This document shows positions 15,821 to 23,687 of a stretch of DNA of 44,653 nt, in pieces. The stretch comes from a virus. Under the pieces are notes generated by a model. The model was not told where the DNA came from and ran no database searches. It saw only the letters and a list, made by a program, of their open reading frames with translations. Location of the stretch: the IMG/VR virus record IMGVR_UViG_3300044713_000274, positions 1 through 44,653 of that record; one strand, given 5' to 3'. The position numbers were made by a program, and so were the translations under genes. Position 1 is the stretch's first letter; every line of letters starts with the position of its first letter.

Positions 15821-17625
15821 GGGGCATAGTTCACGATGGGGCGAAGTCCGCGGAGCACATTCTTTGCGAGCGCATTACCGATTTGGGTGGCGGCGTTTTG
15901 GTCCAAATAATATCCTCCCTGAATGTTGACGACGATGGGTTGTCCGCCTCCGAAACCGCCTCCGGACGAGAGGGGAATGACGGCTTCCGGCCCTGCCTCG
16001 CCGATGAGCGCGAGCGTCGGTTGGGTTACGAATCCTCCGGCCGCGAGCATGGGAATATCGGGAATGCTGAAACCCAGATTGATCGCAGGCGTGGCGAGCT
16101 TAGTGCCCGGTATGCTGATCGAAGGAAGTGAAATATGAAGGGAGTCGAGCGCGTTGATGAAGGCGTTGATGGCGGAGATTACGGAATTAACGCCCAGCTT
16201 CACGGTGTTTTCGATAGTCTGCCAGATGGCGGTCAAAACGTTTGCCATGGCCTGCCACACGGTATTCCAGAGAGTTTGGATCTCGGTGAGACCTTCCTGA
16301 AAGACGGCTTTGTTCGCGTTCCAACTGGTGACGAGAAGGTTGCCGATGAAATTCCAAACCTCCTCAGTATCCGTTTTAATGAGATTCCAATTTCCGACGA
16401 CGGCCCCCACGAGGAGCGCGACGACGGCCGCAATGCCGATCCCGAATGCGGCGAATGCGGAGCCGACCGCCGCGACAATGAGACCGACGGCCGTGAGGAT
16501 GGCGAGAAGGGCAGTAAAGGCGACGACGCTCGCGATGATGGCTTCGGTAAGTTTGGGATGCTCACCCACCCAGTTCGTAACGTCCGTGATGATGGGCAAG
16601 AGGGCTTTCGCAAGCGCGTCGAGGTCAGGGAGCAAATCATTGCCGATCTGCGTACCGAGGGATGTCAAAGAGTTATTGAGTTGGATAAGTCCTGCGCCCG
16701 GCGCTTGGGCTGCGGCTTGCGCCATGCCGCCCACTTTGTTGTTGAGCGTATCTAAAATCAGCGCGTCAGCTCCCGCCGTGTCGCCGACTTTGGCCATGTT
16801 CTCGATCATGGTGACCGTGGCGGCGGGGAATGCGACGGTGCCCTGGCGAATAAGTTGGTTGATGCCGGCAACGGGGTCTTCAAGAGCATTGACAAGGATC
16901 TTCGTCGCGTTCGGAAGGTTGTCGGTCATGGTCCCCGACACCTGTGACATTTTCGTCGCAAGGTCTGCCGAGAGCATCGTGAGCGATTGATAGTTCGGCT
17001 GGAGGTCTTTATAGGAAAGGATGAGACCTTCTGATTGGAGCGCTTGCTGTTGGGTAAGGAGTGTGACGGATTGAACCTGCTGGGCGTAATCCTGAATTTG
17101 AGAAAGGGGAATGGCGGAGCCCGTGTCCTTCAAGGTTTGTGCGATTATGGCGGATTCCTCATCCCACGCTTGCGCGGATGAGATGGCATTGCTTACGGCG
17201 CTCATAACGGCGGCAAACGCCAATCCTGCGACCACCCCAATGCTCATGAAACTGCCCTTGGAAAGGGTAGCCGCTTCCTCGGAAGACGCACCGATTTCCT
17301 CGTTGGACAGGGAGACGATACTCGCGGCGGTTTGTGCGTTCACGCTGAACTCCAACATCGTGTCGATGATTGCTTGGTCGCTCTGCGTGGCAATTTCTGC
17401 AGCGAGCGCAAAAGATTCCGCCTGCGCTTGATTGGCGGTTTGAATTATCCCGGTGGCGGCGGTGGCTGACTCCGAAACGGAATCCATCGCTTCGCTTGTC
17501 GTAACGCCCGCTTCGCTCGCGGCTTCGGACAAGCCGGAAAGCGATGCGTTAACTTCTTCGAGCGCAGCCGATGCCTCATCAACAGCGGTGATGAGAATCT
17601 CTAAGTTCGATTGACCATCGGCCAT
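15817..17625 (-). CDS. Tail tape measure protein
   Basis: 602 residues. An Ala/Ser-rich helical N-terminal half (DEASAALEEVNASLSGLSEA) leads to a hydrophobic central region with several possible membrane segments (about 340-400, AVVAFTALLAILTAVGLIVA). The Trp-rich repeat region includes WNTVWQAMANVLTAIWQTIE. The C-terminal end (MLAAGGFVTQPTLALIGEAG, PEAVIPL) is the signature found at the end of many tape measure proteins. It sets tail length and may help DNA entry. It follows the tail assembly chaperone genes as expected. Confidence 0.92.
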   Translation of the reverse strand: MADGQSNLEILITAVDEASAALEEVNASLSGLSEAASEAGVTTSEAMDSVSESATAATGIIQTANQAQAESFALAAEIATQSDQAIIDTMLEFSVNAQTAASIVSLSNEEIGASSEEAATLSKGSFMSIGVVAGLAFAAVMSAVSNAISSAQAWDEESAIIAQTLKDTGSAIPLSQIQDYAQQVQSVTLLTQQQALQSEGLILSYKDLQPNYQSLTMLSADLATKMSQVSGTMTDNLPNATKILVNALEDPVAGINQLIRQGTVAFPAATVTMIENMAKVGDTAGADALILDTLNNKVGGMAQAAAQAPGAGLIQLNNSLTSLGTQIGNDLLPDLDALAKALLPIITDVTNWVGEHPKLTEAIIASVVAFTALLAILTAVGLIVAAVGSAFAAFGIGIAAVVALLVGAVVGNWNLIKTDTEEVWNFIGNLLVTSWNANKAVFQEGLTEIQTLWNTVWQAMANVLTAIWQTIENTVKLGVNSVISAINAFINALDSLHISLPSISIPGTKLATPAINLGFSIPDIPMLAAGGFVTQPTLALIGEAGPEAVIPLSSGGGFGGGQPIVVNIQGGYYLDQNAATQIGNALAKNVLRGLRPIVNYAP

Positions 17626-17635
17626 GCGTTTAGTA

Positions 17636-17779
17636 TTAGGGTTTTTGTTCGGTTACTGAGTCTCGAATATCGAGGAGGACTTCGAGCATCAAGGCGAGCA
17701 TTCTCGTTATGTTGGGAATGCCCGGCATCGTCCCGCCGATGCCTCGTGCCTGTTCTTTTATTTCTTCGCGCGTTTTCAT
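17636..17779 (-). CDS. 47-residue protein between chaperones and tape measure
   Basis: Short gene MKTREEIKEQARG...MLALMLEVLLDIRDSVTEQKP, amphipathic and helical, no family recognised. Its stop is 10 bp before the tape measure start. No Shine-Dalgarno is visible; instead a perfect 11-bp inverted repeat ends 1 bp before the ATG. It may be a third small tail-assembly factor. Coding status rests on its position and on filling an otherwise empty gap. Confidence 0.5.
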   Translation of the reverse strand: MKTREEIKEQARGIGGTMPGIPNITRMLALMLEVLLDIRDSVTEQKP

Positions 17780-17780
17780 T

Positions 17781-17818
17781 GCATTGTTAGATTGGTTTTC
17801 GACCTACTCTAACAATGC
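17781..17818 (-). repeat. Perfect 11-bp inverted repeat in front of the 47-residue gene
   Basis: GCATTGTTAGA (17781-17791) and TCTAACAATGC (17808-17818) flank a 16-nt spacer. There is no T-run, so it is not a classical terminator. It lies between the tail chaperone stop (17843) and the next start (17779) and could control translation or stabilise RNA. Confidence 0.6.
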
Positions 17819-17842
17819 ATCGCAGCGGACAATCTGGCAAGT

Positions 17843-18054
17843 TCACGACTTGGACCTGCGTTTCATTTCTTCCGCTTCGTTTTGAAAGAGCGAAAGCAGA
17901 ATGATGACGAACCATTGCGGCGCGTCCCTGTATTCCTGGTACGTCCAGCCCATTTCCCGGCAAATGAGCGCCATCTTCATTTCGAGGGGAAGATAGGCCC
18001 GCCCTTTGGCGAAGAAGGAAAACCAAATGTGGTCTACGCTTTCTTCGCCTCCGT
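17843..18054 (-). CDS. Tail assembly chaperone, C-terminal (gpT-like) frame, probably reached by -1 frameshift
   Basis: In the -1 frame relative to the gpG-like gene lies an ORF without a credible start, open from 18088. It reads ...VDHIWFSFFAKGRAYLPLEMKMALICREMGW... and then TYQEYRDAPQWFVIILLSLF and a basic end. The MGWTYQEYRDAPQWF segment is typical of the second part of G/GT chaperone pairs. The fusion would add about 70 residues. No perfect heptameric slip site is visible; GATTTTA near 18054-18060 allows a one-tRNA slip. An internal ATG start (MKMAL) is the alternative. Confidence 0.6.
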
Positions 18055-18327
18055 AAAATCCGCGCTCGTGAGCTTCGCGATTTCCTTGCTAAGGAAAAGA
18101 TAGTCGGCGAGCGGGAGGTCGCGCAGTGTGGCGGGAATGTTCCCCATTGCGCCGTTTACCGAAACCACGGCGAGCGCGATCAGGCGCTTCGCAATTTCGG
18201 ATTTGGAAAGCTCGGGGCCGTCCTTCGTATCGGTCGCGTCAAGAAACTCTCCCGCAGAGATGTATTCCTTGAGCTCGAAGACAGCGCCGCTCGGAGTTGT
18301 TACTGTTTTATTTTTTCTTTCGGCCAT
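18034..18327 (-). CDS. Tail assembly chaperone (gpG-like)
   Basis: 97 residues: a beta-rich N terminus with TPSGAVFELKEYISAGEF, then helices (LSKSEIAKRLIALAVVSVNG and LPLADYLFLSKEIAKLT). This matches the small chaperone encoded between the tail tube and tape measure genes of siphophages, which coats the tape measure during tail assembly. It ends in a lysine-rich stretch overlapping the second frame described at 17843-18054. Lies 23 bp downstream of the tail tube gene. Confidence 0.75.
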   Translation of the reverse strand: MAERKNKTVTTPSGAVFELKEYISAGEFLDATDTKDGPELSKSEIAKRLIALAVVSVNGAMGNIPATLRDLPLADYLFLSKEIAKLTSADFTEAKKA

Positions 18328-18350
18328 AGTGATAGTGATTTGTTTCGACC

Positions 18351-19352
18351 TTATGCGTACGTTCCGGATACTCCGTTCGTCAAAAGAACCGTTATCATCG
18401 CGGAGTCCGCGAGCTTATAGGTGCCACGGAATTTCACCGTTTGGTAGACGAGGTCTTTGACCTTGATGGGGCGGGAGTATTCGGTGAAGAACACCTGGTT
18501 GAGCGTGATCTTGAGTTCAGGGTGCGTGGAACTGCCGAGTGTCACATCGGTATTGACGAGGTCAATGAGCATTGCCTGTCCGACGTTCGGCGTCGCGAGC
18601 GCAACGGTCTTGAAGTCGGTGAGGTTCTGGTAGATCGCCTCAAGCTGGCCTTCCACTTTGAACTCTTTGTTGAGGAAGTCTGCGGGCGCAACGTTGCCAA
18701 GGACCTCCTGATCTTCGATGTTCTCGTCAACGGTGAGCTTGATGGATTTGAGCGCAATCGCCGTTGCGCCGGAAAGTCCTGCGATTGCCGTCGCGTATTT
18801 GAACGTCATGTACTGCGGAATGAACCGGTTCTCGGAAAGAATGGAGGGACTGAACGTAGACTGCGAAACTCCTTTGAATGCGCGGGCGGAACATGAAAGT
18901 TGGACGAACTTCTTGAGTTCCGCGTCGATCTCCATTTTGTGGATGACACCGTTCGCGTGGCTGTAATCCGTTGCGGAGAGCGGGTCGTGAATAAAGAGCG
19001 TGAGCGACGGGTGCTGGGCTGATTCTCCGACCGTGAACGTGTGGTCATAGACGACCGATTCGCCCGAGTGCGTGGCTACCGCCTGGGTGCCGAGCAAAGA
19101 CAGGAACAGAAGCCCTGTGCTCTGGTCCATCATCGGAACTTTGAACGAACCGTCCGCGTAATTCTTCACCCGGTACTCGCTGATCGCATTCTCGACGACG
19201 CCTACGGCCTGATCAGCAACGGCATTGTCGTATTTCTCGTCGAAACTGAGGTCGTCAAATGGAAGCCAATAGGTGGCTGCCGAAATTGCGGTGCCCCGCG
19301 TCGCTTCTTTTGCCAGTCCGAGGGCGAATAATCGCCCGATGCCTTTTGCCAT
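18351..19352 (-). CDS. Major tail (tube) protein
   Basis: 333 residues. The N terminus GRLFALGLAKEATRGTAIS and WLPFDDLSFDEKYD, followed by FKVPMMDQSTGLLFLSLLGT and a beta-rich body, matches siphophage tail-tube proteins (T-X-R-G-T motif near the start). About 40-nm tail rings are built of such subunits around the tape measure. The gene sits immediately upstream of the chaperone/tape measure set and overlaps the preceding small gene by one base. Confidence 0.85.
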   Translation of the reverse strand: MAKGIGRLFALGLAKEATRGTAISAATYWLPFDDLSFDEKYDNAVADQAVGVVENAISEYRVKNYADGSFKVPMMDQSTGLLFLSLLGTQAVATHSGESVVYDHTFTVGESAQHPSLTLFIHDPLSATDYSHANGVIHKMEIDAELKKFVQLSCSARAFKGVSQSTFSPSILSENRFIPQYMTFKYATAIAGLSGATAIALKSIKLTVDENIEDQEVLGNVAPADFLNKEFKVEGQLEAIYQNLTDFKTVALATPNVGQAMLIDLVNTDVTLGSSTHPELKITLNQVFFTEYSRPIKVKDLVYQTVKFRGTYKLADSAMITVLLTNGVSGTYA

Positions 19353-19576
19353 TATTCGTTGTTAATTTTTTCGACGGGTTCGACGAGTTCGCGTTTCAAT
19401 TTCCAGATCTCCGTGGCGTCCGCAATCGAATCGGCAATGATGGAGAGAGGTTTGTAGATGCCGGAACCGGCGAAGTGGTACGAGTTCAACATGCGCGATA
19501 CGGCGGTGACCGTGTTCGGCGCGTCAGCAGATTCGTTCGCTAGCCCCATTGATTTGTTCTGCGCTTCGCTAATCAT
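19352..19576 (-). CDS. Small hypothetical tail-region protein
   Basis: 74 residues, mixed polar and helical (LKRELVEPVEKINNE at the end), no family recognised. Its stop overlaps the tail-tube start (TAATG), so the two are probably translated together. Could be a minor head-tail or assembly factor. Position is the only functional clue. Confidence 0.6.
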   Translation of the reverse strand: MISEAQNKSMGLANESADAPNTVTAVSRMLNSYHFAGSGIYKPLSIIADSIADATEIWKLKRELVEPVEKINNE

Positions 19577-19620
19577 TGATTACTTTCACTATAGCATTCG
19601 CGATTTTCCTGGCCTGTGGA

Positions 19621-20130
19621 TTACGAGAAGCCGGCATTGTCAAACCCGTTCGGGTTATTGATGAAGGGCTGGGCGTTAACTCCGGCTGGCACGAGCTGTT
19701 TGGCTTTGAGAGTCACGACGAAGACGGTGTAGGTTACGCTTCCGTTCGCGATCGGGCCGGGCGCTTCGAGGACGCCCGGCATCATCTCCATCGCCGTTCC
19801 CCGAAGCGTAACGTCGAGGTCGAATTCGTTGAGGACACCGTCCACGAGCCCTTCGAGCGACGTCACACTCTGCGGGGTCAGCCGTTCGGATTGCGTGACG
19901 ACCACAATGCTCCACGTGTACGTGCGGAGGTTGGTCGCGGTGTCTTCGTAGTCGGAAGTGGAAATTGTTGGGGGCAAAACGACAGCTGACGGGAATGACG
20001 GAAAGTTCATATCAAGGACGGAGAGTTTCGAATAGTCGATCGAAGAAAACGAGGAGAGAATCCCGTTGTTCACGAGGTCTTGAAGATCCGTGAGGATCGC
20101 GAGCTTCATATTTTGTGCGTAGGTGTTCAT
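19621..20130 (-). CDS. Tail terminator / tail completion-like protein
   Basis: 169 residues with a helical start (MKLAILTDLQDLVNNGIL), a beta-sheet body (YTWSIVVVTQSE) and a helix typical of tail terminator folds (LTPQSVTSLEGLVDGVLNEF). Family assignment is by fold-like pattern and by position between the gp10-like gene and the tail-tube gene. Terminators cap the tail tube and set up the head-tail joint. Its C terminus NGFDNAGFS matches that of the protein at 13450-14259. Confidence 0.65.
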   Translation of the reverse strand: MNTYAQNMKLAILTDLQDLVNNGILSSFSSIDYSKLSVLDMNFPSFPSAVVLPPTISTSDYEDTATNLRTYTWSIVVVTQSERLTPQSVTSLEGLVDGVLNEFDLDVTLRGTAMEMMPGVLEAPGPIANGSVTYTVFVVTLKAKQLVPAGVNAQPFINNPNGFDNAGFS

Positions 20131-20131
20131 G

Positions 20132-20593
20132 CTATGCGTTGCCGTTCGCGGCGATCCCGGTTGTTATCGTTGCGAGAGCTTGGGTAAAAAGCTCGGTGAT
20201 TTCTGGCTGTGCGGCGGCGACGATTTTTTCCATGAAGGGATTTCCCTTCGTGCCGGGGTGGTGGACGAGCGGGCCGAAAATTTGGCCGGTCTTTTGGTTC
20301 GCGAGCACCCGCGCATTCACCGCCTGGATGACGTGCGGAGCCGTGGGAAACTCAACGAACGGCGCATAGCTCGCCTTGGGATACCACCGTGCCTGCAGAT
20401 TGCCGATCTCAAAGCCCCAATTCTGCACGAGATAGCCGGTTTTAATAGGAACAGTGGTCGCGTTCGTGAACTTGGCGAGAACCGCCTGGGCGGCCACGAC
20501 GGCGTTCTGCACGATCGGCGTCGCAACGGCTGCGTAATTCGCAAGTGCTTCTTGAAGCGCGGCAAGGTTGGGGATGAAAACGGAGAATTGCAT
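20132..20593 (-). CDS. HK97 gp10-like head-tail joining protein
   Basis: 153 residues: long N-terminal helices (NLAALQEALANYAAVATPIV), then VPIKTGYLVQNWGFEIGNLQ, ARWYPKASYAPFVEFPTAPH and a C-terminal helix. The TG-L pattern followed by YAPFVEFGT-like wording is characteristic of HK97 gp10 family minor tail/connector proteins. It lies one base from the terminator gene and 8 bp from the connector gene. Confidence 0.75.
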   Translation of the reverse strand: MQFSVFIPNLAALQEALANYAAVATPIVQNAVVAAQAVLAKFTNATTVPIKTGYLVQNWGFEIGNLQARWYPKASYAPFVEFPTAPHVIQAVNARVLANQKTGQIFGPLVHHPGTKGNPFMEKIVAAAQPEITELFTQALATITTGIAANGNA

Positions 20594-20601
20594 TGAAGTC
20601 T

Positions 20602-21741
20602 TTAGAAAATGTTGCCGACGCGTTTGTAATTGTTGATGACGTTCCGGTCGTTCGCGTCAAGCTGGTCGCGCCATGAAGTCGTCGCGCCTTGGATCGCTTC
20701 GCTTGCCCTGCCGTCGAGCTGCCGCCGTTTGAAAAAGCGCACTATGATGTTTTCGCATGTGCTCGTAAGGTCAGCCGGTAATTGATGCGTCGAACCGTCG
20801 CCTGCGTTCGGCCAGTCCACGGGAAACCCCGCGACATACGTAGCACGGAGCATGTTGGAATAGATCCGGGGCATGACTCCGTAGACTTTGACAATGCCCG
20901 AGTACCCTTGTTGTTCCAGTTCGAATTGGTCGGTGATGAAACTCGTCCAATTCGGATTGCTCGGCGTGCCCGCGCGCCATTGGAAGGAAATAAGGCCGCT
21001 GATCTCGAATGATGCGTTGGTCTGCGTGACCGAAGCGGGATTGCTCATCGTGACGGAGGTTCCCGAAACTGAAAGGACGGTCGTTCCCTGCGGAAACAAC
21101 CCCTGAATGTTGTAAAGCGGCATTCCTGCCACGATGCCGGTCGTCGGGGAAACGCTCGCTACTACGGCCGAACCCTGCGTCAGATTCCCCGTAACGATCA
21201 GGTAGGTGACGGGGGCGTTGCGAAGCACGAGTTTGTCCTGCCGCGTGCCTCGCACCGAATACAGTTCGTTCGTATACGTTTTCTGGACGAAATGGCCGTC
21301 GTTCGGATACCGCTCCATTCCCGACTTGCCGCATTCGCGCTCGATGAAATCGGTGACGCCGTTGATGAGGCGCGTGAGGATCACGTCAAATTGCGGCGGT
21401 TGATTCACGACCGTAATGGCGACCGAGTTTGCCGTCGCGGTGGCTTGGGCGGAGATCGTGAGCGCATTGGTGCCGGTATTGACAGCGGTGACGATCGCGC
21501 CGCTCGGAATGCCTGCGCCGGAGATTGCCTGCCCTGCCTGGATGTTCGTAAGGGAAGAGACACCTGCAATGTTCGTCGAGTTCTGCGTCGTGTTACCGGT
21601 GACGCTGATGAGATTTTGGGGATCGAAAAGACGGTCCTTGATTCTTTGGAGCGTAGTGAGAGCGTATGAGGAAACTTGTTCTGTGGAATTAAGCACGAGT
21701 TCGAGGTTTCCCTCGCGGCATGGCCCCGATGAAGAGGCCAT
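20602..21741 (-). CDS. Head-tail connector (gp6-like adaptor) with two inserted beta domains
   Basis: 379 residues, much longer than the usual 100-220. Adaptor parts: SYALTTLQRIKDRLF, FDVILTRLINGVTDFIERE, then the C-terminal YVAGF and helical FFKRRQLDGRASEAIQG. Two beta-rich inserts interrupt it at about residues 43-110 (VTGNTTQNSTNIAGVSSL, ISGAGIPSGAIVTAV) and about 180-250 (VTGNLTQGSAVVASVSP, FPQGTTVLSVSGTSVTMS). Both resemble the insert in the 13450 protein. The start is uncertain: no ribosome site precedes the ATG at 21741, and a GTG at residue 16 (VLNSTEQ) is possible. Confidence 0.7.
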   Translation of the reverse strand: MASSSGPCREGNLELVLNSTEQVSSYALTTLQRIKDRLFDPQNLISVTGNTTQNSTNIAGVSSLTNIQAGQAISGAGIPSGAIVTAVNTGTNALTISAQATATANSVAITVVNQPPQFDVILTRLINGVTDFIERECGKSGMERYPNDGHFVQKTYTNELYSVRGTRQDKLVLRNAPVTYLIVTGNLTQGSAVVASVSPTTGIVAGMPLYNIQGLFPQGTTVLSVSGTSVTMSNPASVTQTNASFEISGLISFQWRAGTPSNPNWTSFITDQFELEQQGYSGIVKVYGVMPRIYSNMLRATYVAGFPVDWPNAGDGSTHQLPADLTSTCENIIVRFFKRRQLDGRASEAIQGATTSWRDQLDANDRNVINNYKRVGNIF

Positions 21742-21782
21742 GAGAGCGAAGAAGCGAATACCGTAGATTTACGGACGTAGAA

Positions 21783-22241
21783 CTACGTATTCGAGGCCGT
21801 GCTGTCGGTCGGCAACTGGGTTGCCGGACCGCCCATGATGATCTCGGCAAAGCCGATGCTCGCCGGGGAGCTGCCTCCCGTGAAGGAGGGCGTGATGACC
21901 GCACGGAGGTACTGGTGCCGGTTAAGGTTCAGTCCCTCGATGCGAGCAAGGCCCTCAGCGCCCGCAGAGGTTACTGTCAGCGTGAAGCCGATGACCGTGC
22001 CCGTGTTGTCAAGGGCGTTCGTCCAGCCGCTCGTGCCCGTCGTGCTCTCTTGGAGCGTGACGACAAGCGTAGCAGCGGACGGAGAGCCGGTAGCGGCGTC
22101 GCCGTATGCGTGGATCGCCGCGTCGGTGTAACCGACCGTATTGATCGAAGATCCGTCAACCGCCGTAGATCCCGTAAAGGACTGCGGGGTAAGCGAGACG
22201 CCGCCGTTGATGGCAACGTTGTCGTAAATTGAATCGCGCAT
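21783..22241 (-). CDS. Probable capsid accessory/decoration protein
   Basis: 152 residues, mostly beta and low in charge. It contains VAINGGVSLTPQSFTGSTAV, LVVTLQESTTGTSGWTNALD and ending IIMGGPATQLPTDS. This profile fits a head accessory protein; the location directly after the major capsid gene supports it. Closely similar small proteins are common in capsid regions of siphophages, but I cannot name the family. A stable hairpin lies upstream at 22359-22388. Confidence 0.55.
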   Translation of the reverse strand: MRDSIYDNVAINGGVSLTPQSFTGSTAVDGSSINTVGYTDAAIHAYGDAATGSPSAATLVVTLQESTTGTSGWTNALDNTGTVIGFTLTVTSAGAEGLARIEGLNLNRHQYLRAVITPSFTGGSSPASIGFAEIIMGGPATQLPTDSTASNT

Positions 22242-22358
22242 TGAATGTTGGTTGGCCCCTGCCTTCCCTCGACTTTAGTGGGAAGGGACGAAATGCCTCG
22301 ATATTCGTAACGAGTGGCGAGGTATTCCGACGGGCGATTTGTTTGGTTTGCCACCGTG

Positions 22359-22388
22359 CCGGCTCCATTGAGGAGTAGACGGAGCCGG
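22359..22388 (-). repeat. 8-bp perfect hairpin after the major capsid gene
   Basis: CCGGCTCC (22359-22366) and GGAGCCGG (22381-22388) flank a 14-nt loop, about 19 bp downstream of the capsid stop on the transcribed minus strand. No T-run follows. It could act as an mRNA 3'-stabiliser or partial terminator that raises capsid output relative to downstream tail genes. Confidence 0.55.
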
Positions 22389-22406
22389 AACCGGTTGCGA
22401 AAAGAA

Positions 22407-23666
22407 CTACGAAGCGGAAGTGCTCAAGAGCACGAACGCCTTGGGAAGCACGACCACGAATGCGTGGCGGTGCTTGTACACGATGCCGGTCTGGTCCGAG
22501 AGGGCAATTTCCTTGCCGCCAAATGAGCCGGACTGGAAGTTGCCTACCCGCATGTCACCCTTGTCGCCGAACGCGCACGCCTTCATGTTGCCGAAGACGC
22601 CGAATACGGTGCTTGCGGAGACGGAGGTCGAGTAAATAGGGAGCCAGCGGTTCGTATAGACGGGGTAGCCCATCAATTCGCCCGCAGGCTTCACCGGACC
22701 ACCACCCGGATTGTCAGAGAGCTCGGAGCGAGCGCCCGACAAAAAGAGGAACGGAATGCCGGAGGTCGAGGCGAGTTGGGTGCGGAAAGCAGCCCAGCTC
22801 GTGCGGTGGAAGTACCACGCAGCGCCGTCGAGGATGGATTCCTCAAGCTGCGCGACGACGTTTCCGGAGTCGGTGATGACGTTGAAGTCGCTGATGTGCG
22901 TCTTGCCGGACGTGCTCGAATTCGCGTTGTAATACGTATTCGTGCCCGGAACGGACAAGATGCCCTGGAACGGTCCCGCAACGGTCGTGCTGTTCGAGAC
23001 GTTTCCCGTCCCGCCAGCAAAGCCCTGCTGGTCAATCATGTTGGCCAGCGCTTCACCCGCCATGGCCAAAAGCCAGTCGGCGAGCGAAACGTTCGTGTCC
23101 GCCATGAGGTCGTTGCCGACCGTAAAGGCGAGCTGCCACTTCTTGGCGACGAGGACGGCCTGCCCGAAGGTCAAGCCCGTCACCACACCCGGAAGGTCCA
23201 GGCCGACGTAGGAGCCGGTCAAGAAGGAGCCGGTGTAATTGGGGATGCCCAATTCATCGGTCCGCATGGGCCACCGCTGGCACTGCTTCATGATCGTGCC
23301 GACAGACGCGGCGATGCGAAGGATCGCTGCCGCGACTTCCGGTTCGACCAAATAGCCGCCACGGTTGTCCTGCTCTTCGATGAGGGCTTCGTTCGCCTTT
23401 GTGACGATGGCTGCCCCGGCTTTGTCGCCGCGGACGGCCGCCTTCACTTGTTTGGCGAACGCGAGCTTTTTCTCGTCGGAGAGGCCCGTGGTGTCAAAGC
23501 CACGGACGTACCGCTCTGCCAACATCGTGTCGACGATCTGGCGCGCGGTCTTTGCCGAAGCCTCGCCGACTTTCGGGAGAATTTCCTTCTCCATAAAGTC
23601 GTTGAGGGTCTTGACGTTGGAATCGCTCACCTTCTCGACGATCGTGTCGATAAGTTTTGTGTCCAC
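22407..23666 (-). CDS. Major capsid protein (HK97 fold)
   Basis: 419 residues starting with GTG (no Shine-Dalgarno seen). The N-terminal about 100 residues are helical (delta-domain-like scaffold). The mature part starts near NRGGYLVEPEVAAAILRIA and has GTIMKQCQRWPM, a YVGLDLPGV loop, a spine helix (WLLAMAGEALANMIDQQGFAGG) and late AFGDKGDMRVGNFQSG, all in the order of HK97-fold phage capsid proteins. It follows the protease gene, the standard arrangement. Confidence 0.92.
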   Translation of the reverse strand: MDTKLIDTIVEKVSDSNVKTLNDFMEKEILPKVGEASAKTARQIVDTMLAERYVRGFDTTGLSDEKKLAFAKQVKAAVRGDKAGAAIVTKANEALIEEQDNRGGYLVEPEVAAAILRIAASVGTIMKQCQRWPMRTDELGIPNYTGSFLTGSYVGLDLPGVVTGLTFGQAVLVAKKWQLAFTVGNDLMADTNVSLADWLLAMAGEALANMIDQQGFAGGTGNVSNSTTVAGPFQGILSVPGTNTYYNANSSTSGKTHISDFNVITDSGNVVAQLEESILDGAAWYFHRTSWAAFRTQLASTSGIPFLFLSGARSELSDNPGGGPVKPAGELMGYPVYTNRWLPIYSTSVSASTVFGVFGNMKACAFGDKGDMRVGNFQSGSFGGKEIALSDQTGIVYKHRHAFVVVLPKAFVLLSTSAS

Positions 23667-23687
23667 TGAATTGTTAGTTGGAATGGT

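Noticed and set aside
22266-22354. GTG-initiated minus ORF beginning VANQTNRPSEYLATRY before the capsid accessory gene
   Set aside because: The start of this frame looks coding and a GGAG lies upstream, but it runs into a low-complexity shadow of the 21783 gene. I kept only the latter; a frameshift relation is possible.
22776-23669. Plus-strand ORF of 297 codons opposite the major capsid gene
   Set aside because: The minus frame encodes a convincing HK97-fold capsid protein; the plus ORF is Arg/Asp/Val-rich without any recognisable feature.
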